A stretch of DNA of 64,000 nt from Bradyrhizobium aeschynomenes (GCF_013178945.1 NZ_JABFDM010000001.1:62001-126000), one strand, 5' to 3'. Shown: positions 28,248-39,084, counted from the first letter of the stretch. Notes: generated by a model not told the origin, from the letters alone. Translations and numbers: made by a program.

Positions 28248-30158
28248 TCAGACTCCCGCATGGAGCAGCGCGAAGTCCAGCCGGAAGCGCTTGTCCTCGT
28301 CATGTTCGGATGGCGTCGTGGTGGCGCGTCCGCTGCCGACGTAGAAATTGCGCACGCGTTCCTCGCGGTCGGGATGGTAGAGCTTGGGAATGACGAAGCG
28401 CACGCGCGGATTGGGACGCTTGTCATGCTCGGGTGGATCCTGCGCAATCAGCAGCGTGACGCCGTTGCGCATCGGGAACGTGCCGGGGATGCCGTGGCCG
28501 AACGGGACGCGCATGGTCTGCACCAGCTCCACGATCATGCTGACATAGAGCTTGCCGTCCTTTCCGGTCGAGAACATCGGATGAAAGGAAGGGGCCTCGA
28601 TCTTGGCGGCCTTCGGATCGAAGCCGAGCTTGTCCGCTTTCTCGACGGCAAAGGCGCGCAGCACGTCGCCATTGTGGTCCTTCTCCGCCTTGGTGAGGCC
28701 GTTGGGATCACCGAAGATAAGGTCTTCTACCTCCAGTTTTCCGCGCACCACCTTTGGCCAGAACAGCGCCTCCTCCGAAAAGGCGCTTGCGTTCTCGGCG
28801 ACGATGCCGCGCAGACGAAAAGCCTGCATCAAGGCATCACGAATGTGGTCCGGATCATCGGGTGTGTAGTCCAGATGCGCCGTGAGCAGCGCACGCAGGA
28901 AGTCGCCGAAGGTGATGTCGACGGGCGGGCAGTAGTCCAGCGCGCGAGCGCAGATGGTGAAGAACTCCTCGGCCGTCCGGCTTGCCTCCATCGCCAGCCG
29001 GTTCGCGAGCGGCACCGGCAGATCGGCCTTGTCGATGTTTCCGCCGCCGGCTCGAAAGATCCGGAACAGGTCGAAGGTTCTGCGGCCATAGACGGTGAAG
29101 TAGGCGTCGAAGACCGCGGCGACCAGAATCGAGCCGCGCTCATGCGGTTCGATCTTGGTTGCGATCTCCTTGGCCCCTTCGGGAGTCGCCGGCGTCATCA
29201 GGGCGCTGCGCAGGCAGGACTGTCGCCCCGCGGCTTCGCCGAACTGAGTGGCCAGCGCGATCAGCGGGTTTTCAGCGCCGAGCTGCGACTGGATCGCCGG
29301 CGTGGCCCCCGGCGCCAGCTCGGCGTCTCCCTTCAGCTTGAACTCGAACAGCTTGCCGCCGGTCTTCTGCAGCGTATCGACCAGCACCTCCTTATGCGAG
29401 AAATGCAGGAATAGCGCCGCGAGATCGGCGAATGCCTCGTGAAAGGCCGCCACGTCGACATTGGTCGGCTCCATGAAATGCTCGCGGATGCCGTCGACGA
29501 TCGCGTGCGTGGTCTCGTGCACGATGATGTCGTGCGACAGGCAGGTGAACACGGTCTGGCCCGGCAGGTTGCGGCCAGGATTGGTGCGGCTGGCTGTGAA
29601 GTAGCCGAACAGGATGCCGTGTGCGTCCGGACTGTAGAAGGCATTCGCCTCGCACATGGCGTGCGGAAACAGGTTCAGTCGCCGGGAGGCGCCTCTGGGC
29701 GCGGGCGGTTGACTGCGGTCGAGCCGGGTCCGCCAGCGCACCCGGCGACCAAGGGCGTATTCGAAGCGCTGCAGGGTCTCGCTCGCGACGGCATACACCA
29801 TCTGCTGATGAAAACGCGGGTCCGCCTCCGAGGGAAGCAGCCCGTGCGTCATCAGCAGCCTCGGATCGTCGAGATCGACCGGCTTGTAAAAGGTCTTCTG
29901 GCTGCCGTCGTAGTCGATCACCGCGAAGCGCTCGCCGACTGGGCCGGCTGCGAGGTTCTCGTAGCGGACACGCGTGACCATCTGATTGCTGACGAAGTTG
30001 CCGAGGCTCGGATCGAACGCATAGACGTTGAGCGGACGCTCCGACGGAAATGGTATTTCCGCCGTCGAGAAGATGTCCTCCGGCATCTCCGCCTGTGCGG
30101 CAGTTGCTTCGCTCCTGGGCGTGACGTCGTCGCATTTGAACCGCGATGGATACGTCAT
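28248..30158 (-). CDS. Thermolysin-like (gluzincin) zinc metallopeptidase
   Basis: 636 residues. ATG at 30158 preceded by AGAGGTGAGG. The zinc site is HETTH with His214, Glu215 and His218; the third ligand is Glu241 in FHEAFADL, 23 residues on, with Asp245 matching the E-x3-D of thermolysin-type (M4) enzymes. An unassigned N-terminal domain of about 190 residues and a long C-terminal region of about 350 residues surround it. No signal peptide or propeptide is visible, unlike secreted M4 enzymes, so it is probably intracellular. It is 52 bp after the patatin gene and 1 bp before the MBL gene. Target unknown. Confidence 0.78.
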   Translation of the reverse strand: MTYPSRFKCDDVTPRSEATAAQAEMPEDIFSTAEIPFPSERPLNVYAFDPSLGNFVSNQMVTRVRYENLAAGPVGERFAVIDYDGSQKTFYKPVDLDDPRLLMTHGLLPSEADPRFHQQMVYAVASETLQRFEYALGRRVRWRTRLDRSQPPAPRGASRRLNLFPHAMCEANAFYSPDAHGILFGYFTASRTNPGRNLPGQTVFTCLSHDIIVHETTHAIVDGIREHFMEPTNVDVAAFHEAFADLAALFLHFSHKEVLVDTLQKTGGKLFEFKLKGDAELAPGATPAIQSQLGAENPLIALATQFGEAAGRQSCLRSALMTPATPEGAKEIATKIEPHERGSILVAAVFDAYFTVYGRRTFDLFRIFRAGGGNIDKADLPVPLANRLAMEASRTAEEFFTICARALDYCPPVDITFGDFLRALLTAHLDYTPDDPDHIRDALMQAFRLRGIVAENASAFSEEALFWPKVVRGKLEVEDLIFGDPNGLTKAEKDHNGDVLRAFAVEKADKLGFDPKAAKIEAPSFHPMFSTGKDGKLYVSMIVELVQTMRVPFGHGIPGTFPMRNGVTLLIAQDPPEHDKRPNPRVRFVIPKLYHPDREERVRNFYVGSGRATTTPSEHDEDKRFRLDFALLHAGV

Positions 30159-30210
30159 CCTCACCTCTGCGGGACGCCCGCTAATGTTGGTTGTGCACGA
30201 GGTCGCTCGC

Positions 30211-31368
30211 TCAGTAGGCACCCGGGAACGGGAAGCCGGTTGGATCGGCGACCTGAATTCCGAGCTTCTGTTGCAGCGCTGTGTCGATATGAGCGCGCAG
30301 CGCTGCGTCGCAGACCGCGTAGCCCCAGTTCATCAGCCGGTTCTGTATGTCGTGCGGCATCTTCTCGAGCCGGGTCGGAATGGCCGCCAGCGCCGCGGGG
30401 TCCCGATGCAGGCAGTCCAGCGGATCCGCGGCCAGCCTGTAGTCCGCGAAGTTGGTGCGGATCCCCCAGTAGGTTCCGGTGTGATCGCCACGCCGATAGG
30501 CGTCGATCAACTGACGCTTGCGCAGGCTCCGGACCTGATTGTCGATGACGCCGAGGATGCGAACCGCATGGCGGGCCCAATCGTGATGCGGATCGTCCTC
30601 CGCAGCGATCTGCTGCCCGGCATCGCTGACGAGCAGCGTCGAGAAGCGCTTCACGGTCTCGAGGCCCAGATTGTCGTAGACGCCGCCGTCGCTGAGCACG
30701 GCGCTCGTCGTATAAGGTGGATGATTGAGATCGGCGCCATCCACCTTCCGAACGGGCTGTCGGATCGGCAGCGTCAGCGGCGAAAGGATGGGAGGAAACG
30801 CCGAGGAGGCGGCGACCGCAGTGGCAAGCGTCACGTCGGGTGCATCGACCAGCCCGACGCGATAATCGCCCATATAGCGACGCGAGAACCGCCACAGCAC
30901 GGCGGACTGGACGTTGGTCGCGTTGATGACGAAGCGCGGCGCCTTGCCGCCGCCATCGTCTGGAAGGTCGGCGAGCTTCTTGCCGCCGAACAGAACGCCG
31001 TCATACGCGGCCGCCACACGATCGCTGATCGTGCCGGGCAGCAGGATCCCGCCGATCACTGCGCCGACATCGACCGATGTGTCCGCCATCCTGCGAAGAC
31101 CATCGACGATGATGGTGAGGTTGTCCGCCTTGCCCGCAGCGTTGAAATGAAGGTCCTTCCATCGCAGGCCGAGATAGGCGGCGGTGATCGAACCGCCCGA
31201 CACGCTGGAGATGCGCTTGAGCCGGCTCAGCAGTCCGACTTCGTTGAGCCGCCACAGCGCGCCGATGTGAAACAGCATGGCACGGTAGCCGCCGCCGGAC
31301 AGAGACAGCGTCACGCCGTCTTCGTGCTGCGCGCTTGCGGCTTCGAGGTCGGTCGGCTCGGTCGGCAT
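30211..31368 (-). CDS. Patatin-like phospholipase
   Basis: 385 residues. The ATG at 31368 has GGGGAGGA six bases upstream; the much longer frame to 32019 only runs antisense-frame through the next gene. The oxyanion loop SGGGYRAM is at 24-31, the nucleophile elbow SVSGGS at 55-60 gives Ser57, and the second catalytic residue is Asp227 in SDGGVYDN. The elbow reads S-V-S-G-G rather than G-x-S-x-G. No signal peptide. The family hydrolyses acyl esters of membrane lipids. First gene of the patatin-peptidase-MBL unit. Confidence 0.88.
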   Translation of the reverse strand: MPTEPTDLEAASAQHEDGVTLSLSGGGYRAMLFHIGALWRLNEVGLLSRLKRISSVSGGSITAAYLGLRWKDLHFNAAGKADNLTIIVDGLRRMADTSVDVGAVIGGILLPGTISDRVAAAYDGVLFGGKKLADLPDDGGGKAPRFVINATNVQSAVLWRFSRRYMGDYRVGLVDAPDVTLATAVAASSAFPPILSPLTLPIRQPVRKVDGADLNHPPYTTSAVLSDGGVYDNLGLETVKRFSTLLVSDAGQQIAAEDDPHHDWARHAVRILGVIDNQVRSLRKRQLIDAYRRGDHTGTYWGIRTNFADYRLAADPLDCLHRDPAALAAIPTRLEKMPHDIQNRLMNWGYAVCDAALRAHIDTALQQKLGIQVADPTGFPFPGAY

Positions 31369-31481
31369 GACGGTCCTCCCCTTTGCCGATAGGTCGGGGG
31401 GGACGGGCACACGTTCAACGGGATGACGAATTTTTTTGCATCCAGCACAAGCAACGGCGCCGGACTGCCGAGCCGGCAGGC

Positions 31482-32063
31482 TTACTGGTAGGGATTGTGC
31501 TCCGCGTTGGTCATGGTCTGGCGTACGCGGCGCAGGATGATGGGCGTGCCGTCGGAGACGAATTGCAGCTCGTAGGCGCGGCCGGAGTCGTCCTTGGCGG
31601 AGCAGGTTACGCTCGACACCTTGAGCATGGCGAAATTGCCGATCTGCCGGCATACGCCCGACGAGATCTGCGCTGCGGGCACCGGAATGCCGTCCACCTT
31701 CGGGCGGTGCTTCGAGTTCAACAGCATGCGATCGATCGGGAGCTCGTAGACGTTCTGGATCGATCGACGGCCGTTGATGCCGGAGAAGGCGATGATGTGG
31801 CTCTCGTCGGAGGGATCGTCGAGCGCGACGGTAAAATGCGCGCGGCCCTTTTCGCTGTGAAAGAATGCCACGGTCTTGCACGGGAATTCGCGGCCGTCGA
31901 CCTTCACGGTGCGACAGGTGCCGGACATCAGCGCGTAGAGATCGATATCGGGCTTGTCCTCGAGCGAGCCGGCGGCCGGAAGCGGCGGTTCGGCCAGGCA
32001 CGGCGGCGTGCCGAGGCACAGACCGAACGCAACGGCGAGGAGACGGGAAAAATGCAGGGGCAT
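31482..32063 (-). CDS. Exported protein of unknown function
   Basis: 193 residues from the ATG at 32063; a start nine codons earlier is possible. A signal peptide is clear: Arg7, a hydrophobic core and CLA near residue 24. I do not recognise the mature domain. It contains four or more cysteines (for example GTCRTV, FPCKTV, VCRQ, VTCSAKD) that could form disulfides in the periplasm, and it ends ILRRVRQTMTNAEHNPYQ. It sits 113 bp upstream of the patatin gene on the same strand, so co-transcription is possible but not shown. Confidence 0.7.
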   Translation of the reverse strand: MPLHFSRLLAVAFGLCLGTPPCLAEPPLPAAGSLEDKPDIDLYALMSGTCRTVKVDGREFPCKTVAFFHSEKGRAHFTVALDDPSDESHIIAFSGINGRRSIQNVYELPIDRMLLNSKHRPKVDGIPVPAAQISSGVCRQIGNFAMLKVSSVTCSAKDDSGRAYELQFVSDGTPIILRRVRQTMTNAEHNPYQ

Positions 32064-32290
32064 CCGCGGGGTGAGCCTCGTGGGAATCATGTCTGCGCGG
32101 GAATTAGCGTTGTGTCAGCTTTGCGGCGAAAAGAGGCCCGACCAGCGCCGGCACGACCCATCCGCTGCAGCGCGGGAATGGCCGTGCGCCGATCGATACC
32201 GCAAAAGCAATGGAAAGTTCCGTGCGCACCTTCTATGGGAAGAACATGGCCGGTCCCTGGCCCAACACAAGAACGATACGGAGGAGACTG

Positions 32291-33379
<1,089 letters not shown>

Positions 33380-33402
33380 AACGGCGTCGGCGCTGCAGAG
33401 AA

Positions 33403-33435
33403 TTCCGGAGCGAACCCCGTCGGGGCGCTCCGGAA
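33403..33435 (+). terminator. Strong hairpin downstream of the SMP-30 gene
   Basis: TTCCGGAGCG (33403-33412) pairs perfectly with CGCTCCGGAA (33426-33435), and an inner CCCC/GGGG stem closes on GTC. It lies 24 bp after the stop and before the convergent aldolase gene, so it may end transcripts from both sides. A T-run is lacking. Confidence 0.5.
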
Positions 33436-33475
33436 CGATCTTCGATGGTGTCGCCTGCAGCGCCATTGGTCCCGA

Positions 33476-34270
33476 CTATTTCCCCGCCTGCACCTTCTGC
33501 TTCCACAGCACCCAGGCGCGGTCCATGATCACCATGTTGACGCCGTCGGCCTTGGCGGCTTCCTCGGCGCTGAGATAGGTCACGTCGGAGCCGAGCCCGA
33601 GCGCCTGCGCTTGCAGTCGGGCATTGACGTCGGTGTAGTAGGCGCGGAACACGGCGGCCTGCACCGCAGGGCCGACGGTGACGTCGCCATGGCCGCGCAT
33701 CAGCACGACCGATTTGTCGCCGAGCGCGGCCGCGAGCGATTTGCCGATCGCGTTGTTGCGCACCAGCATGTCGGTGGCGCCGAACTCCTTGCCGATGTCC
33801 CACACCGGCGCGCCCTCGCCGAGGAACGCGGCGTTGTGATAGAGCGGCTTCAGCGGCGTGCGGCTGACGCTGAAAGGAACGACGCCCGGTGAATGCGTGT
33901 GCACCACCGCGTTGACGTCCGGGCGCGCCTTGTAGATCTCGGCATGGATGAAGCGTTCGAGGAAGACGGCGCGGTTCTTCGCGTCGACCGGCTCGCCGTT
34001 CTCGCCGAACTCCATGATGTCGGCGGCGGTGACCTGCGCCGGCGCAATCGAGCGCGCCATCAGGAAGTGACGCGGATTGGCGGGACTGCGTGCGCTGACA
34101 TGGCCGAAGGCATCGACGACACCGAGATCGGCGAGCACCCGGCTGCCGGTGGCGATGTCCTCGAGCAGCTCGCGCGGGACGCCGGGGATGGCGTCGTCGG
34201 CGCGGGAGGGGGCGGTCGAGAGGAGGAGGGCTGCTGCGGCGATTGCGGCGAAGCGGCTGAACTTGAACAT
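33476..34270 (-). CDS. Exported class II aldolase/adducin family protein
   Basis: 264 residues from the ATG at 34270, with GGGAGGAAG upstream. Residues 1-24 form a Sec signal peptide (FKFSRF, Ala/Leu core, SRA). The mature domain is the class II aldolase (RhaD/AraD/FucA) fold with the zinc histidines in VHTHSPG and RGHGDV and an FGHVSAR loop. These enzymes are normally cytosolic, so export is unusual. It may act on sugar acids or decarboxylate/dehydrate in the periplasm; the activity is unknown. It lies head-to-tail upstream region with repeat DNA, near the aldarate genes. Confidence 0.85.
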   Translation of the reverse strand: MFKFSRFAAIAAAALLLSTAPSRADDAIPGVPRELLEDIATGSRVLADLGVVDAFGHVSARSPANPRHFLMARSIAPAQVTAADIMEFGENGEPVDAKNRAVFLERFIHAEIYKARPDVNAVVHTHSPGVVPFSVSRTPLKPLYHNAAFLGEGAPVWDIGKEFGATDMLVRNNAIGKSLAAALGDKSVVLMRGHGDVTVGPAVQAAVFRAYYTDVNARLQAQALGLGSDVTYLSAEEAAKADGVNMVIMDRAWVLWKQKVQAGK

Positions 34271-34323
34271 CTGGCTCTTCCTCCCGGCCATTTGTTATCT
34301 AGGCTCGCCGCCTCAGCATACGC

Positions 34324-34397
34324 GTCATTGCGAGCGAAGCGAAGCAATCCAGGATGGTGGGCGGGACCCTGGATTGCTTCGCTTCGCTCGCAATGAC
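34324..34397. repeat. Dispersed palindromic repeat, family A (near-perfect copy)
   Basis: The left arm at 34324-34353 and the right arm at 34368-34397 are perfect inverted copies over 30 bases, starting GTCATTGCGAGCGAAG and ending CTTCGCTCGCAATGAC, with a 14-base loop. This is the least decayed copy of the family in the window and could fold as a very stable RNA hairpin. Confidence 0.85.
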
Positions 34398-34449
34398 GGG
34401 GAGGGGTTCGAGCTTAGCAACTATCATGGCCGGGTCAGCGAGCGCCTCC

Positions 34450-35988
34450 TCAAGTCACTGGCGCCGGATTGAACAGAGTGAGATCATTATGGATGCCCCA
34501 GCGGTCCGACCACGGCTTGGTGCGGCCGGAGGCGACGTCGAGGATCAGCTTGAACAGCTCCCAGCCGGTCTCCTCGATGGTCATCTCGCCGGTGGCGATG
34601 CGGCCGGCGTCGAAATCGATCAGGTCCTTCCAGCGCCGCGCCAGCTCGGTGCGGGTGGCGACCTTGATGACGGGCGCGGCCGCGAGGCCATAGGGCGTGC
34701 CGCGGCCGGTGGTGAAGACCTGGAGCGTCATGCCGGAGGCGAGCTGCAAGGTGCCGCAGATGAAGTCGGAGGCCGGCGTCGCCGCGAACAGCATGCCCTT
34801 CTGCTTGGCCTTCTCGCCCGGCGCCAGCACGCCGTGGATCGGTCCGGAGCCGGACTTGACGATCGAGCCGAGCGACTTCTCGACGATGTTGGCGAGGCCG
34901 CCCTTCTTGTTGCCCGGCGTCGTGTTGGCGCTGCGATCGGCACCGCCGCGCTTGAGATAGGCGTCATACCAGTCCATCTCGCGGATCAGCGCGCGGCCGA
35001 CATCCTCGTTGATGGCGCGCCGCGTCAACAGCTGGATGGCGTCGCGAACTTCGGTGACTTCGGAGAACATCACCGTGGCGCCGGCGCGGACCAGCAGGTC
35101 GGCGGCGAAGCCGACGGCGGGATTGGCGGTGACGCCGGAGAACGCATCGCTGCCGCCGCATTGCAGGCCGATGACGAGGTCGGAGGCCGGGCAGGTCTGG
35201 CGCGTGCGCTTGTTGAGCTCGGCGAGGCGGCGATCGGCCTGCGTCAGGATGGCGTCGACGATCGCGCCGAAGCCGTCGAAGGCCTCGTCCTGCATGCGCA
35301 CGATCGAGTCCTCGGTGCCTTCCGGTAGCAGCCGCTCCGGCGCGAGCTTCTCGCAGCCGAGGCCGACGACCAGGATCTCGCCGCCGAAATTCGGGTTCAG
35401 CGCGAGGTTCTGCAAGGTGCGGATCGGCACTACCGCATCGGGCGCCGAGATCGCGACGCCGCAGCCATAGGCATGGGTGAGCGCGACGACGTCGTCGACA
35501 TTCGGGTACTTCGGCAGCAGCTCGGACTTGATGCGCTTTATCGCGAATTCCAGCGTGCCCTTCACGCATTGCACCGAGGTCGAGATGCCCAGCACGTTGC
35601 GGGTGCCGACCGAGCCGTCGGCATTGCGATAGCCCTCGAACGTGTAGCCCTCCAGCGGCGGCAGCGGCGCCGGGACGGCGGTGGAGATTTCCAGCTGGTC
35701 GAGGGCAGGGGCCTCGGGCATGTCGATGCGGGCTTCGTCGACCCACTCGCCGGCGGCGATCGGTGACGACGCGGTGCCGATGATCTCGCCGTAACGGACG
35801 ATCGGCGCGCCCTGGGGAATGTCGACCAGCGCGGTCTTGTGGCCCTGCGGCACGAAGCTCTTTAGGATCAAGCCATCGGGAAGTTTGGTGCCGGCAGGCA
35901 GGCCGAAATCGTTGACCACGATCGCGACGTTGTCGCGCGCGTTGAGCTTGATGACCCGCGGCTCCTGGTTCACGACCTGCTGGTTCAT
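34450..35988 (-). CDS. garD: Galactarate dehydratase
   Basis: 512 residues from the ATG at 35988 (GGAG 8 bases upstream); the longer frame runs into repeat family B. The N-terminal SAF-like domain (about 1-100) is followed by the UxaA/GarD dehydratase domain with [13 protein letters not shown] near 118-130, THAYGCG near 170, [10 protein letters not shown] near 280 and TTGRGTPYG. Length and domain order fit galactarate dehydratase (about 520) slightly better than altronate dehydratase (about 495). It would convert galactarate to 5-keto-4-deoxyglucarate, the substrate of KdgD encoded nearby. Confidence 0.83.
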   Translation of the reverse strand: MNQQVVNQEPRVIKLNARDNVAIVVNDFGLPAGTKLPDGLILKSFVPQGHKTALVDIPQGAPIVRYGEIIGTASSPIAAGEWVDEARIDMPEAPALDQLEISTAVPAPLPPLEGYTFEGYRNADGSVGTRNVLGISTSVQCVKGTLEFAIKRIKSELLPKYPNVDDVVALTHAYGCGVAISAPDAVVPIRTLQNLALNPNFGGEILVVGLGCEKLAPERLLPEGTEDSIVRMQDEAFDGFGAIVDAILTQADRRLAELNKRTRQTCPASDLVIGLQCGGSDAFSGVTANPAVGFAADLLVRAGATVMFSEVTEVRDAIQLLTRRAINEDVGRALIREMDWYDAYLKRGGADRSANTTPGNKKGGLANIVEKSLGSIVKSGSGPIHGVLAPGEKAKQKGMLFAATPASDFICGTLQLASGMTLQVFTTGRGTPYGLAAAPVIKVATRTELARRWKDLIDFDAGRIATGEMTIEETGWELFKLILDVASGRTKPWSDRWGIHNDLTLFNPAPVT

Positions 35989-36006
35989 GCTGGCTCCGTT
36001 GTGCTC

Positions 36007-36092
36007 CGTAGGGTGGGCAAAGGCGCGGAGCGCCGTGCCCACCTATTAGTTCTGTCGCTCGTCGGTGGGCATGCTTCGCTTTGCCCACTCCG
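36007..36092. repeat. Dispersed palindromic repeat, family B (decayed right arm)
   Basis: Starts CGTAGGGTGGGCAAAGGCG as in the copy at 8142 but the right arm reads CTTTGCCCACTCCG, with changes. It lies just upstream of garD and accounts for the false N-terminal extension of that frame. Confidence 0.75.
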
Positions 36093-36107
36093 CAGATCTC
36101 AGTTTTC

Positions 36108-36186
36108 GTCATTGCGAGGAGCGAAGCGACGAAGCAATCCAGACTCTTGTCCTGGCCCTGGATTGCTTCGCTTCGCTCGCAATGAC
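36108..36186. repeat. Dispersed palindromic repeat, family A
   Basis: Starts GTCATTGCGAGGAGCG and ends CGCTTCGCTCGCAATGAC. The left arm carries GACGAAGCAATCC instead of GAAGCAATCC. It is immediately beside the family B copy, so two repeat families are stacked between garD and the dehydrogenase gene. Confidence 0.8.
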
Positions 36187-36193
36187 GACCCGC

Positions 36194-37642
36194 TCACACC
36201 GGGAAGGTGTAGGCCGTCTTCACCGTCGTGTAGAACTCGCGCGCGTAGGAGCCCTGCTCGCGGGCGCCGTAGCTCGAGCCTTTCCGGCCGCCGAACGGGA
36301 CGTGGTAGTCGACACCGGCGGTCGGCAAATTGACCATCACCATGCCGGCCTCGCTGTTGCGCTTGAAGTGCGAGGCGTATTTCAGGCTGGTGGTGCAGAC
36401 GCCGGCGGCGAGACCGAACTCGGTATCGTTGGAGATCGCCAGCGCCTCGTCGTAGTTCTTGGCGCGGATGACGCAGGCCACCGGGCCAAAAATCTCCTCG
36501 CGCGCGATGCGCATGTTGTTGTTGGCCTCGGTGAACAGCGCCGGCTGCATGTAGAAGCCGGGGGACTCGCGGTTGAGCAGCTCGCCGCCCCAGGCCAGCT
36601 TGGCGCCTTCGTCCTGGCCGATCTTGAGATAGCGCTGGTCCTGCTCGAGCTGATTGCCGTCGACCACCGGGCCGATATGCGTGCCCTGCTTGACGGCGTC
36701 GTCGACGACGAGGCCCTTCAGGCGCTCGGTCAGCGCCTCGACGAACTTGTCGTGGATGCCTTCGGTGACGATCAGGCGCGACGACGCTGTGCAGCGCTGG
36801 CCGGTCGAGAAGTAGGCGCCGTTGGCGGCGGCTTCGACCGCGACCTTGACGTCGGCGTCATCGAGCACGACCAGCGGATTCTTGCCGCCCATCTCCAACT
36901 GGAACTTCTTCATCGGGTTCGACAGCACGCAGGCCTGCGCGATCTTGCGCCCCGTGCCGACCGATCCGGTGAAGGAGATCGCAGCGACGTCGGGATGTTC
37001 GAGCAGGGTCTGGCCGACCACCGAGCCGGAGCCGACGACCAGGTTGAACACGCCGGCCGGAATGCCGGAGCGCGCGATGATCTCGCTCAAAGCATGCGCC
37101 GAGCCCGGCACCAGCTCAGCCGGCTTGAACACGACAGTGTTGCCGTAACAGAGCGCGGGCGCGATCTTCCAGGCGGGAATGGCGATCGGGAAATTCCAGG
37201 GCGTGATCATGCCGACGACGCCGACAGCCTCGCGGGTGATCTCGACGTCGAGGCCCGGACGCACCGAGGCACCCTTCTCGCCGGTCAGACGCAGCGCCTC
37301 GCCTGCGAAGAACGCGAAGATCTGGCCGGCACGGGCGACCTCGCCGATGCCCTCGGGCAGAGTCTTGCCTTCCTCGCGGGCGAGCAGGCGGCCGAGCTCT
37401 TCCTTGCGCGACAGGATCTCCGCCGAGATCTTGTTCAGCGCATCGTAGCGCTCCTGCGGGGTCGAGCGCGACCAGGCGGGGAAGGCGGCCTTGGCGGCGG
37501 CGATCGCCTTCTCGGTCTGCGCCTTGTCGGCCTTGGCGTATTCGCCGACGACGTCGTTGGTGTTCGAGGGATTGATGTTGCGGGTCACCCCGCTGCCGTC
37601 GACCCACTCGCCGGCAATGAAATTCTTGAGGATCGCGTTCAT
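36194..37642 (-). CDS. Aldehyde dehydrogenase, probable 2,5-dioxovalerate (alpha-ketoglutarate semialdehyde) dehydrogenase
   Basis: 482 residues, cytosolic. Catalytic Cys284 in GQRCTASSR and general base Glu250 in LEMGGKN; the Rossmann motif FTGSVGTG is at 224-231 and TPWNFP at 147-152. It is placed between gudD and garD in a minus-strand run that starts with kdgD. KdgD produces 2,5-dioxopentanoate, and this enzyme would oxidise it to 2-oxoglutarate with NAD(P)+. The assignment rests on family plus context. Confidence 0.9.
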   Translation of the reverse strand: MNAILKNFIAGEWVDGSGVTRNINPSNTNDVVGEYAKADKAQTEKAIAAAKAAFPAWSRSTPQERYDALNKISAEILSRKEELGRLLAREEGKTLPEGIGEVARAGQIFAFFAGEALRLTGEKGASVRPGLDVEITREAVGVVGMITPWNFPIAIPAWKIAPALCYGNTVVFKPAELVPGSAHALSEIIARSGIPAGVFNLVVGSGSVVGQTLLEHPDVAAISFTGSVGTGRKIAQACVLSNPMKKFQLEMGGKNPLVVLDDADVKVAVEAAANGAYFSTGQRCTASSRLIVTEGIHDKFVEALTERLKGLVVDDAVKQGTHIGPVVDGNQLEQDQRYLKIGQDEGAKLAWGGELLNRESPGFYMQPALFTEANNNMRIAREEIFGPVACVIRAKNYDEALAISNDTEFGLAAGVCTTSLKYASHFKRNSEAGMVMVNLPTAGVDYHVPFGGRKGSSYGAREQGSYAREFYTTVKTAYTFPV

Positions 37643-37695
37643 GTTGTTCTCCAGACTTTGCGCGATTGCTCGGACAATCTAACCGATCGCCCCCG

Positions 37696-39054
37696 TCATC
37701 GCACGAGACAGGGGCGCTTGTCGTCGAAGGTCCAGCCGGGGATCAGATACTGCATTGCGACAGCGTCGTCGCGTGCGCCGAGCCCGTGGCTCTTGTAAAG
37801 TTCATGAGCCTTTTCGATGGCGCTGCGGTCAATCTCGATGCCGAGTCCGGCTTGCTCGGGCACCGCGATCTTGCCGCCCTTGATCTGCAGCGGCTGCTTG
37901 GTCAGCGACTGGCCGTCCTGCCAGATCCAGTGGGTGTCGATCGCGGTGACCTTGCCGGGAGCGGCGGCGGCGACATGGGTGAACATCGCCAGCGAAATGT
38001 CGAAATGGTTGTTGGAGTGTGAACCCCAGGTCAGGCCGTTGTCCTTGCAGGTCTGGGCGACGCGCACCGAGCCCTGCATGGTCCAGAAATGGGGATCGGC
38101 CAGCGGGATGTCGACCGCGCCGAGCCGCAGCGCATGGCTGAGCTGTCGCCAGTCGGTGGCAATCATGTTGGTCGCGGTCGGCAGGCCCGTGGCGCGGCGG
38201 AACTCGGCCATGATTTCGCGCCCGGAGAAGCCGGCCTCGGCGCCGCAGGGGTCCTCGGCATAGGCGAGGATGCCGTGCATGTCCTTGCACAGCCGGATCG
38301 CCTCATCGAGCGACCAGGCGCCATTCGGATCGAGCGTGACGCGCGCCTGTGGAAAGCGCTTGGCGATGGCGGTCACCGCCTCGATCTCGGCCTCGCCCTT
38401 GAGCACGCCGCCCTTGAGCTTGAAGTCGGCAAAGCCGTAGGCGTCGTGGGTGGCCTCGGCGAGCCGCACCACAGCTTCGGGCGTCATCGCCTCCTGATGT
38501 CGCAGCGTATACCAGCCCTCACGCTCCCCCTCGCCGGTGGCGTAGGGCAGGTCGGTCTTCCTGCGGTCGCCGACGAAGAACAGATAGCCGAGCGCCTCCA
38601 CCGACGTGCGCTGCTGGCCCTCGCCGAGCAGCGCCGCGACGGGCAGGCCGAGATGCTGGCCGAGCAGGTCGAGCAGAGCGGATTCGACCGCCGTGACCGC
38701 GTGGATCATGACGCGCAGGTCGAAGGTCTGCTTGCCGCGTCCCCCGGCATCACGGTCCGCGAACGTGGTGCGCATGGTGGCGAGGATGGTGTTGCAGGCG
38801 CCGATGCTCTGGCCAACGATCAGGCTCTTCGCATCCTCTAAGGTCTGCCGGATCTTCTCGCCGCCCGGCACCTCGCCGACGCCGGTATGGCCGGAATTGT
38901 CGGTCAGGATGACGAGGTTGCGGGTGAAGAACGGTCCATGCGCGCCTGAGAGATTGAGCAGCATGCTGTCACGGCCCGCGACCGGAATGACCTCCATGCC
39001 GGTGACGACCGGCGCGCCGGAAATTCTGGTGCTGGTGGCGTCGTGACTCATCAT
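37696..39054 (-). CDS. gudD: Glucarate dehydratase
   Basis: 452 residues, enolase superfamily. The residues expected for GudD are visible with a constant offset of +7 from the E. coli enzyme: Lys212/Lys214 in KLKGG, Asp242 in LDPNGAW, Glu267 in AEDPCG, Asn296 in TNMIATDW and His346 in [10 protein letters not shown]. It dehydrates glucarate (or idarate) to 5-keto-4-deoxyglucarate. It lies between kdgD and the dehydrogenase on the same strand. This is one of the most secure assignments in the window. Confidence 0.96.
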   Translation of the reverse strand: MMSHDATSTRISGAPVVTGMEVIPVAGRDSMLLNLSGAHGPFFTRNLVILTDNSGHTGVGEVPGGEKIRQTLEDAKSLIVGQSIGACNTILATMRTTFADRDAGGRGKQTFDLRVMIHAVTAVESALLDLLGQHLGLPVAALLGEGQQRTSVEALGYLFFVGDRRKTDLPYATGEGEREGWYTLRHQEAMTPEAVVRLAEATHDAYGFADFKLKGGVLKGEAEIEAVTAIAKRFPQARVTLDPNGAWSLDEAIRLCKDMHGILAYAEDPCGAEAGFSGREIMAEFRRATGLPTATNMIATDWRQLSHALRLGAVDIPLADPHFWTMQGSVRVAQTCKDNGLTWGSHSNNHFDISLAMFTHVAAAAPGKVTAIDTHWIWQDGQSLTKQPLQIKGGKIAVPEQAGLGIEIDRSAIEKAHELYKSHGLGARDDAVAMQYLIPGWTFDDKRPCLVR

Positions 39055-39084
39055 GCTCCTCCGTTGTCGTCTCGTTTTTTCGCT

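Noticed and set aside
31369..32019. 200-residue extension of the patatin frame
   Set aside because: It is an out-of-frame reading of the upstream exported protein; the ATG at 31368 has an excellent GGGGAGGA site.
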